From: Tragulus kanchil
Taxonomy: Eukaryota > Chordata > Mammalia > Artiodactyla > Tragulidae
Direction: 5' to 3'
Length of the DNA: 64,000 bases
Assembly (NCBI GenBank): GCA_022376925.1
Contig: JAIOJX010000002.1
Location: 38,154,501-38,218,500 of the forward strand
Part shown: piece after piece, positions 46,254 to 56,880 of the stretch
How the letters are laid out: every line of letters starts with the position of its first letter
Numbering within the stretch: position 1 is the first letter of the stretch
Notes under the pieces: generated by a model
What the model saw: the letters and a program-made list of their open reading frames with translations, nothing else
Told to the model about the DNA's origin: nothing
Database searches by the model: none
Made by a program: the position numbers and the translations under genes

Positions 46254-48399
46254 CCAACTGGCCTGACATGTGCATACCCTCAGGAGGATGGAGGTGAAAT
46301 TGGCAGGTGAGCTTGCAGATGAATATTCTCTGTTTATTTCATCATGCAATGGGTTTCAACGCTTAACTGATAAAGAGGTTTTCTTTCTGTCCTCACAAAG
46401 AAAAACAACAAGCTGTTCTTAGAGACAGGCTTGTAAACCTTCTAAGGCACGATTTCATCCTTGCTTTTTTCTTCTTTACCTCCAAGACAAATGGATCAGG
46501 ATTTAATCTGCTTACGACAGTGATGCTTGCCCGACAATCTTGATGGGATCCAGGGATTAGCTTCAGTAACTCAGACCTTCAACTATTCACTTCATTTTTA
46601 GCACGTCAACGAGGGTGGCAGATATTTTTGTCAAAGGCATTTCCAGAAGCTCCATTTATTACCTCTTTGGATTATATGTCCGGAACGTATAACAATCCAT
46701 TTGGAATTATGGTAATAATCTCACATGTGCTCGCAAAAGTAAAAATGGATTGAACTGAGGCAAGCACCCACCTCCTGCTCTCCTCTGGTCAGAAACAATT
46801 TTACAATTCATAGGCCATCTAATAAAAATACACAAGAGGTATGCTTTCCCGTTGCATATAAAATCTTTAACGCTGAGACTTAGCAAGTAAAATTTTTTTT
46901 TCTAAAACTAAACTAAAATAAAATAAAATATTTTTTAAAAGTAAGAGCCTTATGTGATAGCACTGGTCATTAGCACCATTCAAAGGGAGCAAGTCAAATC
47001 ATGCTTCAAGTCTTATTGTTAAAAAGCAACCTGCCAAATTCCTGCCGGTGTGGAACCAGAGGCTGGGCCCTTCGCACTTCCTGTCCTCCAGGAATATACA
47101 AGTAAAGGCCAAACAACACACCTAAGAGAATGCAAGTGATTTAACTCTTTACTTGATGGCAAGGGCAGATTTCTCCATGCGGCGTGTCCCCTCTCTTTGC
47201 TCCCTCACACGCGGCTCTCTGAGAGGTTTTTGGAGCCCAGAGATGGGACCCAGGCAACAACAAAGGTCGTGCCAGGAAGCAGGGGTCTGCAGGAGCACCG
47301 CTGGCCTCCACCCTGGTTCCCCACGTCCAACTGGCCTGACATGTGCATACCCTCAGGAGGATGGAGGTGAAATTGGCAGGTGAGCTTGCAGATGAATATT
47401 CTCTGTTTATTTCATCATGCAATGGGTTTCAACGCTTAACTGATAAAGAGGTTTTCTTTCTGTCCTCACAAAGAAAAACAACAAGCTGTTCTTAGAGACA
47501 GGCTTGTAAACCTTCTAAGGCACGATTTCATCCTTGCTTTTTTCTTCTTTACCTCCAAGACAAATGGATCAGGATTTAATCTGCTTACGACAGTGATGCT
47601 TGCCCGACAATCTTGATGGGATCCAGGGATTAGCTTCAGTAACTCAGACCTTCAACTATTCACTTCATTTTTAGCACATCAACGAGGGTGGCAGATATTT
47701 TTGTCAAAGGCATTTCCAGAAGCTCCATTTATTACCTCTTTGGATTATATGTCCGGAACGTATAACAATCCATTTGGAATTATGGTAATAATCTCACATG
47801 TGCTCGCAAAAGTAAAAATGGATTGAACTGAGGCAAGCACCCACCTCCTGCTCTCCTCTGGTCAGAAACAATTTTACAATTCATAGGCCATCTAATAAAA
47901 ATACACAAGAGGTATGCTTTCCCGTTGCATATAAAATCTTTAACGCTGAGACTTAGCAAGTAAAATTTTTTTTTCTAAAACTAAACTAAAATAAAATAAA
48001 ATATTTTTTAAAAGTAAGAGCCTTATGTGATAGCACTGGTCATTAGCACCATTCAAAGGGAGCAAGTCAAATCATGCTTCAAGTCTTATTGTTAAAAAGC
48101 AACCTGCCAAATTCCTGCCGGTGTGGAACCAGAGGCTGGGCCCTTGCGCACTTCCTGTCCTCCAGGAATATACAAGTAAAGGCCAAACAACACACCTAAG
48201 AGAATGCAAGTGATTTAACTCTTTACTTGATGGCAAGGGCAGATTTCTCCATGCGGCGTGTCCCCTCTCTTTGCTCCCTCACACGCGGCTCTCTGAGAGG
48301 TTTTTGGAGCCCAGAGATGGGACCCAGGCAACAACAAAGGTCGTGCCAGGAAGCAGGGGTCTGCAGACCGCTGGCCTCCACCCTGGTTCCCCAACGTCC
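46254..48399. repeat. Tandem direct duplication 15 (offset 1073-1074)
   Basis: Copy 1 is 46254-47328 and copy 2 is 47327-48399, directly abutting at 'ccaactgg'. Differences are few: 'cacgtcaac' against 'cacatcaac', one extra base at about 48146, and 'gaggagcacc' shortened in copy 2. The unit has no recognised transposon and looks like old, unique AT-rich DNA. Confidence 0.95.
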
Positions 48400-48429
48400 G
48401 TTTTTTAAAGCACGAACGAGTAAAACAAA

Positions 48430-48760
48430 TCGTGTATGTTAACTCGTATATGAGGAATCTAGAAAGATGGTACAGGTCAACCTATTTGCAGAGTAGGACT
48501 AGAGATGCAGAGATAGAGAGTGGGCGTGTGAACACAGCGGGGAAGAGGAAGGAGGGACAGACGGAGAAAGACACACTGACATACAGACGTGACCGTGGGT
48601 AAGACAGCTGGCGGGAAGCTGCTGCACAGAACGGGGAACTCCGCCCCGCGCGCTAGACGACCTAGAGGGATGGGACCGATCCACTTTATTGTACCGCAGA
48701 GACTAACACAAAGTTGTAAAGCAATAATACCCCAATAGTAAGTTACTTTAAAAAAGGAAA
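48430..48760 (+). mobile_element. L1 3' UTR end, sense, diverged (copy 1)
   Basis: The strings 'actcgtatatgaggaatcta', 'gactagagatgcagagatag', 'gaagctgctgcacagaacgg' and 'agagactaacacaaagttgt', then 'aaagcaataataccccaata', follow the order of ruminant L1 3' UTR ends. It is repeated at 49565-49895. Confidence 0.65.
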
Positions 48761-49022
48761 AGCACAAAAAGATACATGCATGGCCTTCGAAATGCACTGC
48801 ACTTGCTTCAGGAATTATAAGGATAAACACCATCTCTGTTTTCAAGTAGCAATTCACTTTCCAAAAAGTACCAGAAACGGAGATAACTGTACTGGGAGGC
48901 TGCCTCTGTTACTGGTCCTGCTCTAGAATGACCCAGAACAGCACTGCCCGGTGCAGATGGAGTGGGCTGGCCCCACAGGCAGTTTATATTTTCCTGTTGT
49001 CTCGTTTAAAAGGGAAGAAAAA

Positions 49023-49340
49023 GGGCTTCCCCTGGTGGTCCAGTGGGTAAAGACACCGCCTTGCAGTGCAAGGGACGCCGGTTGCATCCCTGACCTGGGA
49101 AGATCCCACGTGCCGAGGAGCGGCTGGACTGATGTATCCAAAGACCGAGCAGGAGCTCTGGCGCTCGTGCGCCCAGAGCCGGTGCTCTGCGACAACAGAG
49201 ACCACCGCGATGGGAGGCCCACAGGAGCCAAAGAACAAAGACGGATGAAAACAGAGAAATGAAAGACCAATAGAAGTGGCCCGCCCACCCCCCTCCCTCC
49301 CCACCCCACCCTCCAAACGATAAATAAATAAAATTTAAAA
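49023..49340 (+). mobile_element. Variant tRNA-derived SINE (copy 1 of 3)
   Basis: Full length: head 'gggcttcccctggtggtcca', then 'gcggctggactgatgtatcc', 'gagccggtgctctgcgac', 'agaccaatagaagtggccc', a C-rich stretch and an (AAAT)n tail. 'ggaagaaaaag' occurs just before and just after, consistent with a target-site duplication. The B-box-like part reads 'ggttgcatccctgacctgg', so the usual 'ggttcga' is altered. Confidence 0.9.
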
Positions 49341-49564
49341 AAAAAGGAAGAAAAAGAGGAAATTCATTCTAAAACTTGATGGCAAGGGCAGATTTCTCCA
49401 TGGGCTCCCTCACACGCGGCTCTCTGAGAGGTTTTTGGAGCCCAGAGATGGGACCCAGGCAACAACAAAGGTCGTGCCAGGAAGCAGGGGTCTGCAGGAG
49501 CACCGCTGGCCTCCACCCTGGTTCCCCAACGTCCGTTTTTTAAAGCACGAACGAGTAAAACAAA

Positions 49565-49895
49565 TCGTGTTTGTTAACTCGTATATGAGGAATCTAGAAA
49601 GATGGTACAGGTCAACCTATTTGCAGAGTAGGACTAGAGATGCAGAGATAGAGAGTGGGCGTGTGAACACAGCGGGGAAGAGGAAGGAGGGACAGACGGA
49701 GAAAGACACACTGACATACAGACGTGACCGTGGGTAAGACAGCTGGCGGGAAGCTGCTGCACAGAACGGGGAACTCCGCCCCGCGCGCTAGACGACCTAG
49801 AGGGATGGGACTGATCCACTTTATTGTACCGCAGAGACTAACACAAAGTTGTAAAGCAATAATACCCCAATAGTAAGTTACTTTAAAAAAGGAAA
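49565..49895 (+). mobile_element. L1 3' UTR end (duplicate of 48430-48760)
   Basis: This is the second appearance inside duplication 16, with two single-base changes ('gtgtatgtt' against 'gtgtttgtt', 'gaccgatcc' against 'gactgatcc'). Confidence 0.65.
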
Positions 49896-50159
49896 AGCAC
49901 AAAAAGATACATGCATGGCCTTCGAAATGCACTGCACTTGCTTCAGGAATTATAAGGATAAACACCATCTCTGTTTTCAAGTAGCAATTCACTTTCCAAA
50001 AAGTACCAGAAACGGAGATAACTGTACTGGGAGGCTGCCTCTGTTACTGGTCCTGCTCTAGAATGACCCAGAACAGCACTGCCCGGTGCAGATGGAGTGG
50101 GCTGGCCCCACACAGGCAGTTTATATTTCCCTGTTGTCTCGTTTAAAAGGGAAGAAAAA

Positions 50160-50475
50160 GGGCTTCCCCTGGTGGTCCAGTGGGTAAAGACACCGCCTTG
50201 CAGTGCAAGGGACGCCGGTTGCATCCCTGGCCTGGGAAGATCCCACGTGCCGAGGAGCGGCTGGACTGATGTATCCAAAGACCGAGCAGGAGCTCTGGCG
50301 CTCGTGCGCCCAGAGCCGGTGCTCTGCGACAACAGAGGCCACCGCGATGGGAGGCCCACAGGAGCCAAAGAATGAAGACGGATGAAAATAGACAAATGAA
50401 AGACCAATAGAAGTGGTCCGCCCATCCCCCTCCCTCCCCACCCCCCCCCCCCCAAAGATAAATAAATAAAATTTA
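50160..50475 (+). mobile_element. Variant tRNA-derived SINE (copy 2 of 3)
   Basis: This is the same insertion as 49023-49340 but differs at several positions ('tggcctggg', 'gaggccacc', 'aatgaagacgg', 'gtggtccgcc') and has a long C run before the tail. Confidence 0.9.
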
Positions 50476-50589
50476 AAAAAAAAAAAAAGGAAGAAAAAAA
50501 GAGGGAAATTCATTCTAAAAATACGTTAAATTGAACGTTATTCTAATCACTCAACTTAGAATCAGTATAAACGTCTGAGGATTTGCCCT

Positions 50590-50705
50590 TTTTGTCATAG
50601 TGTCTGAAGTCTCTGGTCCACTTTACATTTACAGCACAACTCTGTTTGGTCTAGCCATATAGCAAGTGGTTCATGGTCACAGGTGACTAGAGGCCTTCAC
50701 ATGGT
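50590..50705 (+). mobile_element. Ancient mammalian DNA-transposon fossil, 3' part (copy 1)
   Basis: The strings 'ggtccactttacatttacag' and 'ctgtttggtctagccatata', followed by 'gtggttcatggtcacaggtg', resemble the 3' half of an old non-autonomous mammalian repeat. The usual form reads 'acttacagcac' then 'ctagccacattt'. It is probably hAT-like, but I am unsure of the family name. It is repeated at 51703-51818. Confidence 0.4.
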
Positions 50706-51272
50706 GTGAGGCAGGTCTAGATGGCAAAATACCCATCTGTGACTTCTGGTCACATGTGTGAAGAATTTGATCAGACATCTTTTAGGCATTATTCACCTGG
50801 TGCTCCTGTTTTTACGTTTGACTACATTTGTTTACACTTTTGCTTTCCAATGATTTCTGTCCTTGGTTGCAGGGTTCTCCAGTGGTGCCTGCATGAGAGG
50901 TGACATACACTCGTTGACACAGGTCCTTCAAAATAATGGCTGTGACCTTCTCTAAGGATATCTAAAGAGGCTGCTTGCTTGAGGATGGAATGAAAAATCA
51001 AATGATAATTAGAATGAGGTATGAAAACAAAAACACACAGCTCGGTTTCCAACGTCTGACAAATGCAAACCCTGCAGGACACCGTCCTAGGTCCCCACTG
51101 TAGTTTCTATGCCCTTTGTCAGCTGGACTCTGTTCCTGTGCCTGCTCCCCACTCCTGAACCCCATGGAGGAGCCAGTCATACTGAATTATCTGTAATTCC
51201 CGAACATGCTCATCACGTAGAAGTAAGGCAGGTATCCTCACCCCTGTTGTCTCGTTTAAAAGGGAAGAAAAA

Positions 51273-51595
51273 GGGCTTCCCCTGGTGGTCCAGTGGGTAA
51301 AGACACCGCCTTGCAGTGCAAGGGACGCCGGTTGCATCCCTGACCTGGGAAGATCCCACGTGCCGAGGAGCGGCTGGACTGATGTATCCAAAGACCGAGC
51401 AGGAGCTCTGGCGCTCGTGCGCCCAGAGCCGGTGCTCTGCGACAACAGAGACCACCGCGATGGGAGGCCCACAGGAGCCAAAGAATGAAGACGGATGAAA
51501 ATAGACAAATGAAAGACCAATAGAAGTGGTCCGCCCATCCCCCTCCCTCCCCACCCCCACCCTCCAAAAGATAAATAAATAAAATTTAAAAAAAA
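51273..51595 (+). mobile_element. Variant tRNA-derived SINE (copy 3 of 3)
   Basis: This is the same insertion again. Its 5' half carries the copy 1 variants ('tgacctggg', 'agagaccacc'). Its 3' half carries the copy 2 variants ('aatgaagacgg', 'gtggtccgcc'), followed by the copy 1-like C-rich end. It is a mosaic of the other two. Confidence 0.9.
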
Positions 51596-51702
51596 AAAAA
51601 AGGAAGAAAAAAAGAGGGAAATTCATTCTAAAAATACGTTAAATTGAACGTTATTCTAATCACTCAACTTAGAATCAGTATAAACTTCTGAGGATTTGCC
51701 CT

Positions 51703-51818
51703 TTTTGTCATAGTGTCTGAAGTCTCTGGTCCACTTTACATTTACAGCACAACTCTGTTTGGTCTAGCCATATAGCAAGTGGTTCATGGTCACAGGTGAC
51801 TAGAGGCCTTCACATGGT
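51703..51818 (+). mobile_element. Ancient DNA-transposon fossil (duplicate of 50590-50705)
   Basis: This is the second appearance inside duplication 17. One difference in the flank: 'aaacgtctg' against 'aaacttctg'. Confidence 0.4.
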
Positions 51819-52361
51819 GTGAGGCAGGTCTAGATGGCAAAATACCCATCTGTGACTTCTGGTCACATGTGTGAAGAATTTGATCAGACATCTTTTAGGC
51901 ATTATTCACCTGGTGCTCCTGTTTTTACGTTTGACTACATTTGTTTACACTTTTGCTTTCCAATGATTTCTGTCCTTGGTTGCAGGGTTCTCCAGTGGTG
52001 CCTGCATGAGAGGTGACATACACTCGTTGACACAGGTCCTTCAAAATAATGGCTGTGACCTTCTCTAAGGATATCTAAAGAGGCTGCTTGCTTGAGGATG
52101 GAATGAAAAATCAAATGATAATTAGAATGAGGTATGAAAACAAAAACACACAGCTCGGTTTCCAACGTCTGACAAATGCAAACCCTGCAGGACACCGTCC
52201 TAGGTCCCCACTGTAGTTTCTATGCCCTTTGTCAGCTGGACTCTGTTCCTGTGCCTGCTCCCCACTCCCTGAACCCCATGGAGGAGCCAGTCATACTGAA
52301 TTATCTGTAATTCCCCGAACATGCTCATCACGTAGAAGTAAGGCAGGTATCCTCACCCCTG

Positions 52362-53104
52362 AATCCAAGTGAGGAATGTCAAGTTCAGTGTGCTTAGTCG
52401 ACGTGCTCAAGGTCCTACATGGGCTCAGTGGCCATGCGGAGGAGGAGACCTCCTGGTTCCTGGGCTGCACACGGCCCACCTCTTAGCCTGCAAGTACACC
52501 AGGCTTTGGGAATCCTTTGGGACGGACATCTTTAGCTCCTCAAATGACAGCTCAAAGATCCAAGCTGGACTGATGACTGCTCTCCTTTAGCTCGCTGCTC
52601 TGCAAGAGACAAACCTAGTATTTTATTGCAAGCATTTGACTCGGGTTTTGCAGTAGAACACAACACACAATCACCAAATACAAAGAAGCAAGAAATTGTG
52701 GTTGTTTCCATTTCCAACCGTACCAAGTATTTACGTCTGTTATTTCAAAGGCAGATCAGTCTAAGAGCCTGACAAGGTAATTTCGGGGAACATTACAAAT
52801 GATGCCTTTGAAACGAGTGTTGTGGCTTTGGGTTTTTCTCCTGTTGTTTCCAAAAACCTAGTATTTTATGTGGGTGAATAAAAAGTTGTTTTTGTTTGGG
52901 AAATTGCTGGTATTAATGGAATGAGTCTGCTGGTTAGCAAAATATTTTAAAAAGAAAAGACCACACCGTGACACATAGTAATCATTTCTTCAGCGTATGT
53001 CGCCTCTGAGCTCCACCTGGGGTCACCAAACGTTGTATCTCTTTACATATGGTGTGAAAATACAGGGCCATGCAAAGCCATATCTCTCTCATTTTAGAAG
53101 AAAT
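52362..53104. other. Unassigned non-coding DNA
   Basis: No repeat or exon was recognised. It is AT-rich beyond 52700. Confidence 0.5.
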
Positions 53105-53299
53105 ACCAGGAGGTGGTCCAGGGGCTAAGATTCCATGCTCCCAATGCAGGGGGCCAAGGGTTCAATCCCTGGTTAGGGAACTAGATCCCGCATGTCCCAG
53201 CTAATAATCATGAATGTAGCAATGAAGATTGGAGATCACCAGTGCTGCAACTGAAACCCAGTGTGGTCAAACAAAAATAAATATTAAAAAAAAAAAGAT
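53105..53299 (+). mobile_element. tRNA-derived SINE (CHR-like), sense, diverged
   Basis: The strings 'aggtggtccaggggctaaga', 'gggttcaatccctggttagg' (B-box-like) and 'atcccgcatgtcccagcta', then 'ctgcaactgaaacccagtg', match the family, ending in an AAAATAAAT and poly-A tail. Confidence 0.8.
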
Positions 53300-53505
53300 A
53301 CATCACATCATGTCAGAGATTTAGGAGAGTCTGGAATCTCCTCTGGTGTGGAACTCTCTGGATCATCTGCCCCTTGGAGTACATCAACTTCCTAAGGCAG
53401 CTAAGATGCGCCCTATTTCCTTCTTCCTGGGTCCAGTTGTTTTAATTTCATCGATTTAATGGACTTCTATGATATTCTGTTGGTTATCAACATGATCTAG
53501 TTTCC

Positions 53506-53770
53506 TCTAGACCAAGATTGTCCACTAGAAATCTAACACGAATTGTAAATGCAAGCTATTTAAGATTTTCTTTGCTGTTGAAAATTTCCTCGTACCCACA
53601 TTAAAGAGTAAAATGAAATAGAGAAAATGACTAGAATGGCATATCTTATTTAGACTACTACATTAAAATATCTTTTCCACATATAATCAGCATAAAATAT
53701 TAACATATTTAATATTTTTATACCAAGTCTTGAAAGTCTGGTACAGATTCTATTCTTACGGTGTTGTTTC
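53506..53770 (+). mobile_element. Ancient DNA-transposon fossil, 5' and middle part
   Basis: The strings 'gattgtccactagaaatcta' and 'acccacattaaagagtaaaa', then 'tataatcagcataaaatatt' and 'aagtcttgaaagtctggtac', follow the order of the same old mammalian repeat seen at 50590. It is AT-rich and diverged. The family name is uncertain. Confidence 0.45.
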
Positions 53771-54154
53771 TGTACCAGCCTCATGACCAGGGCTCGTTCT
53801 CCACGTGTGGCTTCAGGCTGTGCTGCGACAAAGAGCAGAGGGGCTGATGAAGGCCTTCCCCTTATCTCTGCTATGAAGACAAACTGTTCCTGCTTATCTA
53901 TGCTGATATCCTGTTTGGTAGTAAATAGGTGTCAGGGGCTATATCTCTTTCTGCAATAAAGACACAACACCTGGAACCACAGCTGTGAGCACATCACCAC
54001 CTGATAAGGTTGGCAACAATGTAGACTCTCATCCCGCATCCATCTGGCTTTGTATTGTCTGAAAAGACAAATTAAATGGAGATACCAAACTCCCTAACTA
54101 CACCTTCCCTCCATTCTTCCCCCCCGCCCCTCTGCAACTGCCTTGCAACCATAA
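53771..54154. other. Unassigned non-coding DNA
   Basis: No gene or repeat was recognised in this stretch. Confidence 0.45.
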
Positions 54155-54415
54155 ATTCTCTAAGTCTGTGAGTCTGTTTCTATTTTGTAAATAAATCCAT
54201 TTGTATAATTTCTTTTTAAATTCTGGGATATAAGAGATGTCTAATAAGCAAAGACCTACTGTTCAGCACAGAAAACTGCTCAATGTTATGTGGCAGCCTG
54301 GATGGGAGGGGAGTTTTGGGGAGAATGGATAGTGAGTCCCTTCACTGTCCACCTGAAAGTATCACAACACTGTGAATCAGCTACACCCCGATACAAAATA
54401 AAGAGTTTTAAAAAA
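54155..54415 (+). mobile_element. 5'-inverted L1 3' end
   Basis: At about 54155-54235 'gtctgtgagtctgtttctat' and 'ttgtaaataaatccatttgt' are reverse-complement L1 3' UTR. At about 54240-54415 'aaagacctactgttcagcac' and 'acctgaaagtatcacaacac', then 'cagctacaccccgatac' and a poly-A-like end, are sense. The inverted 5' piece followed by a sense 3' piece fits twin priming. Confidence 0.55.
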
Positions 54416-54817
54416 ATGAATGGAGATACGGTAGGAATAGCTACTTCTGTATTTCTCAGTTTGTTGATGGCAGCGAAAACTCTGTAGTTTCCTTAAAAGC
54501 GTGGTATTGTCTTTGGTTTACTGTTGTGTAAAGGATGTTGTTGCTAAGTATGTCTATTGACACCACACGGTTGGAGCTGGGGAGAAGCCACAGGATGAGC
54601 CCACACTCCTACTGGCCTTTCCAAAATGGACTCGGGCAGCAGTCCATCCGCCACTCGGCTTCCTCCATCTCTCATTTGACCACTGTTCTACAGAGACACT
54701 GCTGATCTCTGGGTAACAGCACCAACTCATAATAAGTCCAATAATAATCATACCCAGGAAATGTTCACAATTCTATGTTTCCTGGGGCAGTCCAGCTCCC
54801 TTGAGAAAAGGGAGAAG
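54416..54817. other. Unassigned non-coding DNA
   Basis: No gene or repeat was recognised. Confidence 0.45.
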
Positions 54818-55147
54818 ACTCACCATGCACAGACTGCTAACTCATCTGCGTCTCTGGTTAAAAGGCATCATCTCTAAGAACTGGCTCAAATCTGTGAATT
54901 GAATAAGTGGGACATAAATTCTCACAATCAACCCACTGTGATCCACAGGCGGCTAGCGAAGACCCCAGGTTCCCTCTCCTCCTGCCCTCCCTTCAGTTTC
55001 TGCTCAGTGCTCCCTATGTGTGGGGGCCCACAGGAGACCAGAGGGCAGGACTGTTCTCTGATGACCAGTTAACCCCCAGACAGACCACAGGCATAGAAGG
55101 GAAAGAGCAGATCTGGAGAGGCACATGGATGCCCACCAGCACAGATG

Positions 55148-55252
55148 CCAAGCAAAATCTGGGAGATAGTGAAGGACAGGGAGCTGGGCGTGCTGTGGTC
55201 CACGGGGCTGCAAAGAGTTGGACGTGACTTAGCGAGTGAATAACAACAAGCT
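55148..55252 (+). mobile_element. Bov-A 3' part, sense (copy 1)
   Basis: The strings 'agcaaaatctgggagatagt', 'gaaggacagggagctgggcg' and 'gagttggacgtgacttagcg', then 'gtgaataacaacaa', match the Bov-A 3' portion. It is duplicated at 56211-56315. Confidence 0.85.
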
Positions 55253-56210
55253 CCGAGACCATTCAACATTGGTCCACAGAAAGCTGATTCTTACTTTTAA
55301 CTGCTACATATTACAATCTACATTATGGATATATCATAACTTATTTCATTGATTTATATATTTCTATATTACTACATAGCCCCTACTTGTATCTACCTTT
55401 CTCAATTAATATGGTTTAGATTTACAGTCTCCTACTTGAACTGATGATGGAGTTTCTTTCCCTTTGTTGTTGCTAGTCATTGATGAAGTTAGAAAGAGGC
55501 AGCAGTATCCACCTGTGGAATGTTAGACAGGAAGTCCTGGCCGTGACAAAATGGGAGAGAGAGGATACAGGGCAGACGCTGAGCCCTTGAGATAGAGACA
55601 GAACGTGATGGATGGAGTTCCAGGGGAGGCGGACAAGTCTTGGATGATGCTTCCCTGAATTCTCCCAGATAGAGCACGTCAGAATGTGTGCACAACCCGT
55701 GGGAACAGATACACATCATCGCTCACACCTGCTCAGCACCAGCCTGAAGAGGCTGGCTGCATGCCACCCAGACAATGAGGGGATCACACCTTAGCCTCCA
55801 GTGGCCATCTTCAGTACAACTGACATCCATAAAGAAGCCCTGAAGGCACACAAAGATTAGATTTGGTGAGAACTCACCATGCACAGACTGCTAACTCATC
55901 TGGGTCTCTTAAAGCACACTCTAAGAACTGGTTAAAGGAATTAAGAACTGGCTAAATCTGTAATAATAGTGGGACATAAATTCTCACAATCAACCCACTG
56001 TGATCCACAAGCAGCTAGCGAAGACCCCAGGTTCCCTCTCCTCCTGCCCTCCCTTCAGTTTCTGCTCAGTGCTCCCTATGTGTGGGGCCCACAGGAGACC
56101 AGAGGGCAGGACTGTTCTCTGATGACCATTTAAACCCCCCAGACAGACCACAGGCATAGAAGGGAAAGAGCAGATCTGGAGAGGCACATGGATGCCCACC
56201 AGCACAGATG

Positions 56211-56315
56211 CCAAGCAAAATCTGGGAGATAGTGAAGGACAGGGAGCTGGGCGTGCTGTGGTCCACGGGGCTGCAAAGAGTTGGACGTGACTTAGCGAGT
56301 GAATAACAACAAGCT
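56211..56315 (+). mobile_element. Bov-A 3' part (duplicate of 55148-55252)
   Basis: This is the same insertion inside duplication 18. Confidence 0.85.
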
Positions 56316-56880
56316 CCGAGACCATTCAACATTGGTCCACAGAAAGCTGATTCTTACTTTTAACTGCTACATATTACAATCTACATTATGGATATATCAT
56401 AACTTATTTCATTGATTTATATATTTCTATATTACTACATAGCCCCTACTTGTATCTACCTTTCTCAATTAATATGGTTTAGATTTACAGTCTCCTACTT
56501 GAACTGATGATGGAGTTTCTTTCCCTTTGTTGTTGCTAGTCATTGATGAAGTTAGAAAGAGGCAGCAGTATCCACCTGTGGAATGTTAGACAGGAAGTCC
56601 TGGCCGTGACAAAATGGGAGAGAGAGGATACAGGGCAGACGCTGAGCCCTTGAGATAGAGACAGAACGTGATGGATGGAGTTCCAGGGGAGGCGGACAAG
56701 TCTTGGATGATGCTTCCCTGAATTCTCCCAGATAGAGCACGTCAGAATGTGTGCACAACCCGTGGGAACAGATACACATCATCGCTCACACCTGCTCAGC
56801 ACCAGCCTGAAGAGGCTGGCTGCATGCCACCCAGACAATGAGGGGATCACACCTTAGCCTCCAGTGGCCATCTTCAGTAC

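Larger units (their letters stand above)
48225..50520. repeat. Tandem direct duplication 16 (offset 1149 falling to 1135)
   Basis: Copy 1 is about 48225-49373 and copy 2 is about 49374-50520. Close to its start copy 2 has lost a block ('ctccatgggctccct' joins what are separate parts in copy 1). The copies differ at about ten bases, most of them in the SINE. It chains with duplication 15. Confidence 0.94.
50129..52361. repeat. Tandem direct duplication 17 (offset 1113)
   Basis: Copy 1 is 50129-51241 and copy 2 is 51242-52361. The joint is clean, with shared 'cccctg'. It includes the SINE, half of a fossil DNA transposon and unassigned DNA. It chains with duplication 16 so that the SINE is shown three times. 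Confidence 0.95.

Noticed and set aside
48600..48665. CpG-containing stretch as a promoter island
   Set aside because: It is short, lies within an L1 3' UTR fragment and has no nearby exon.
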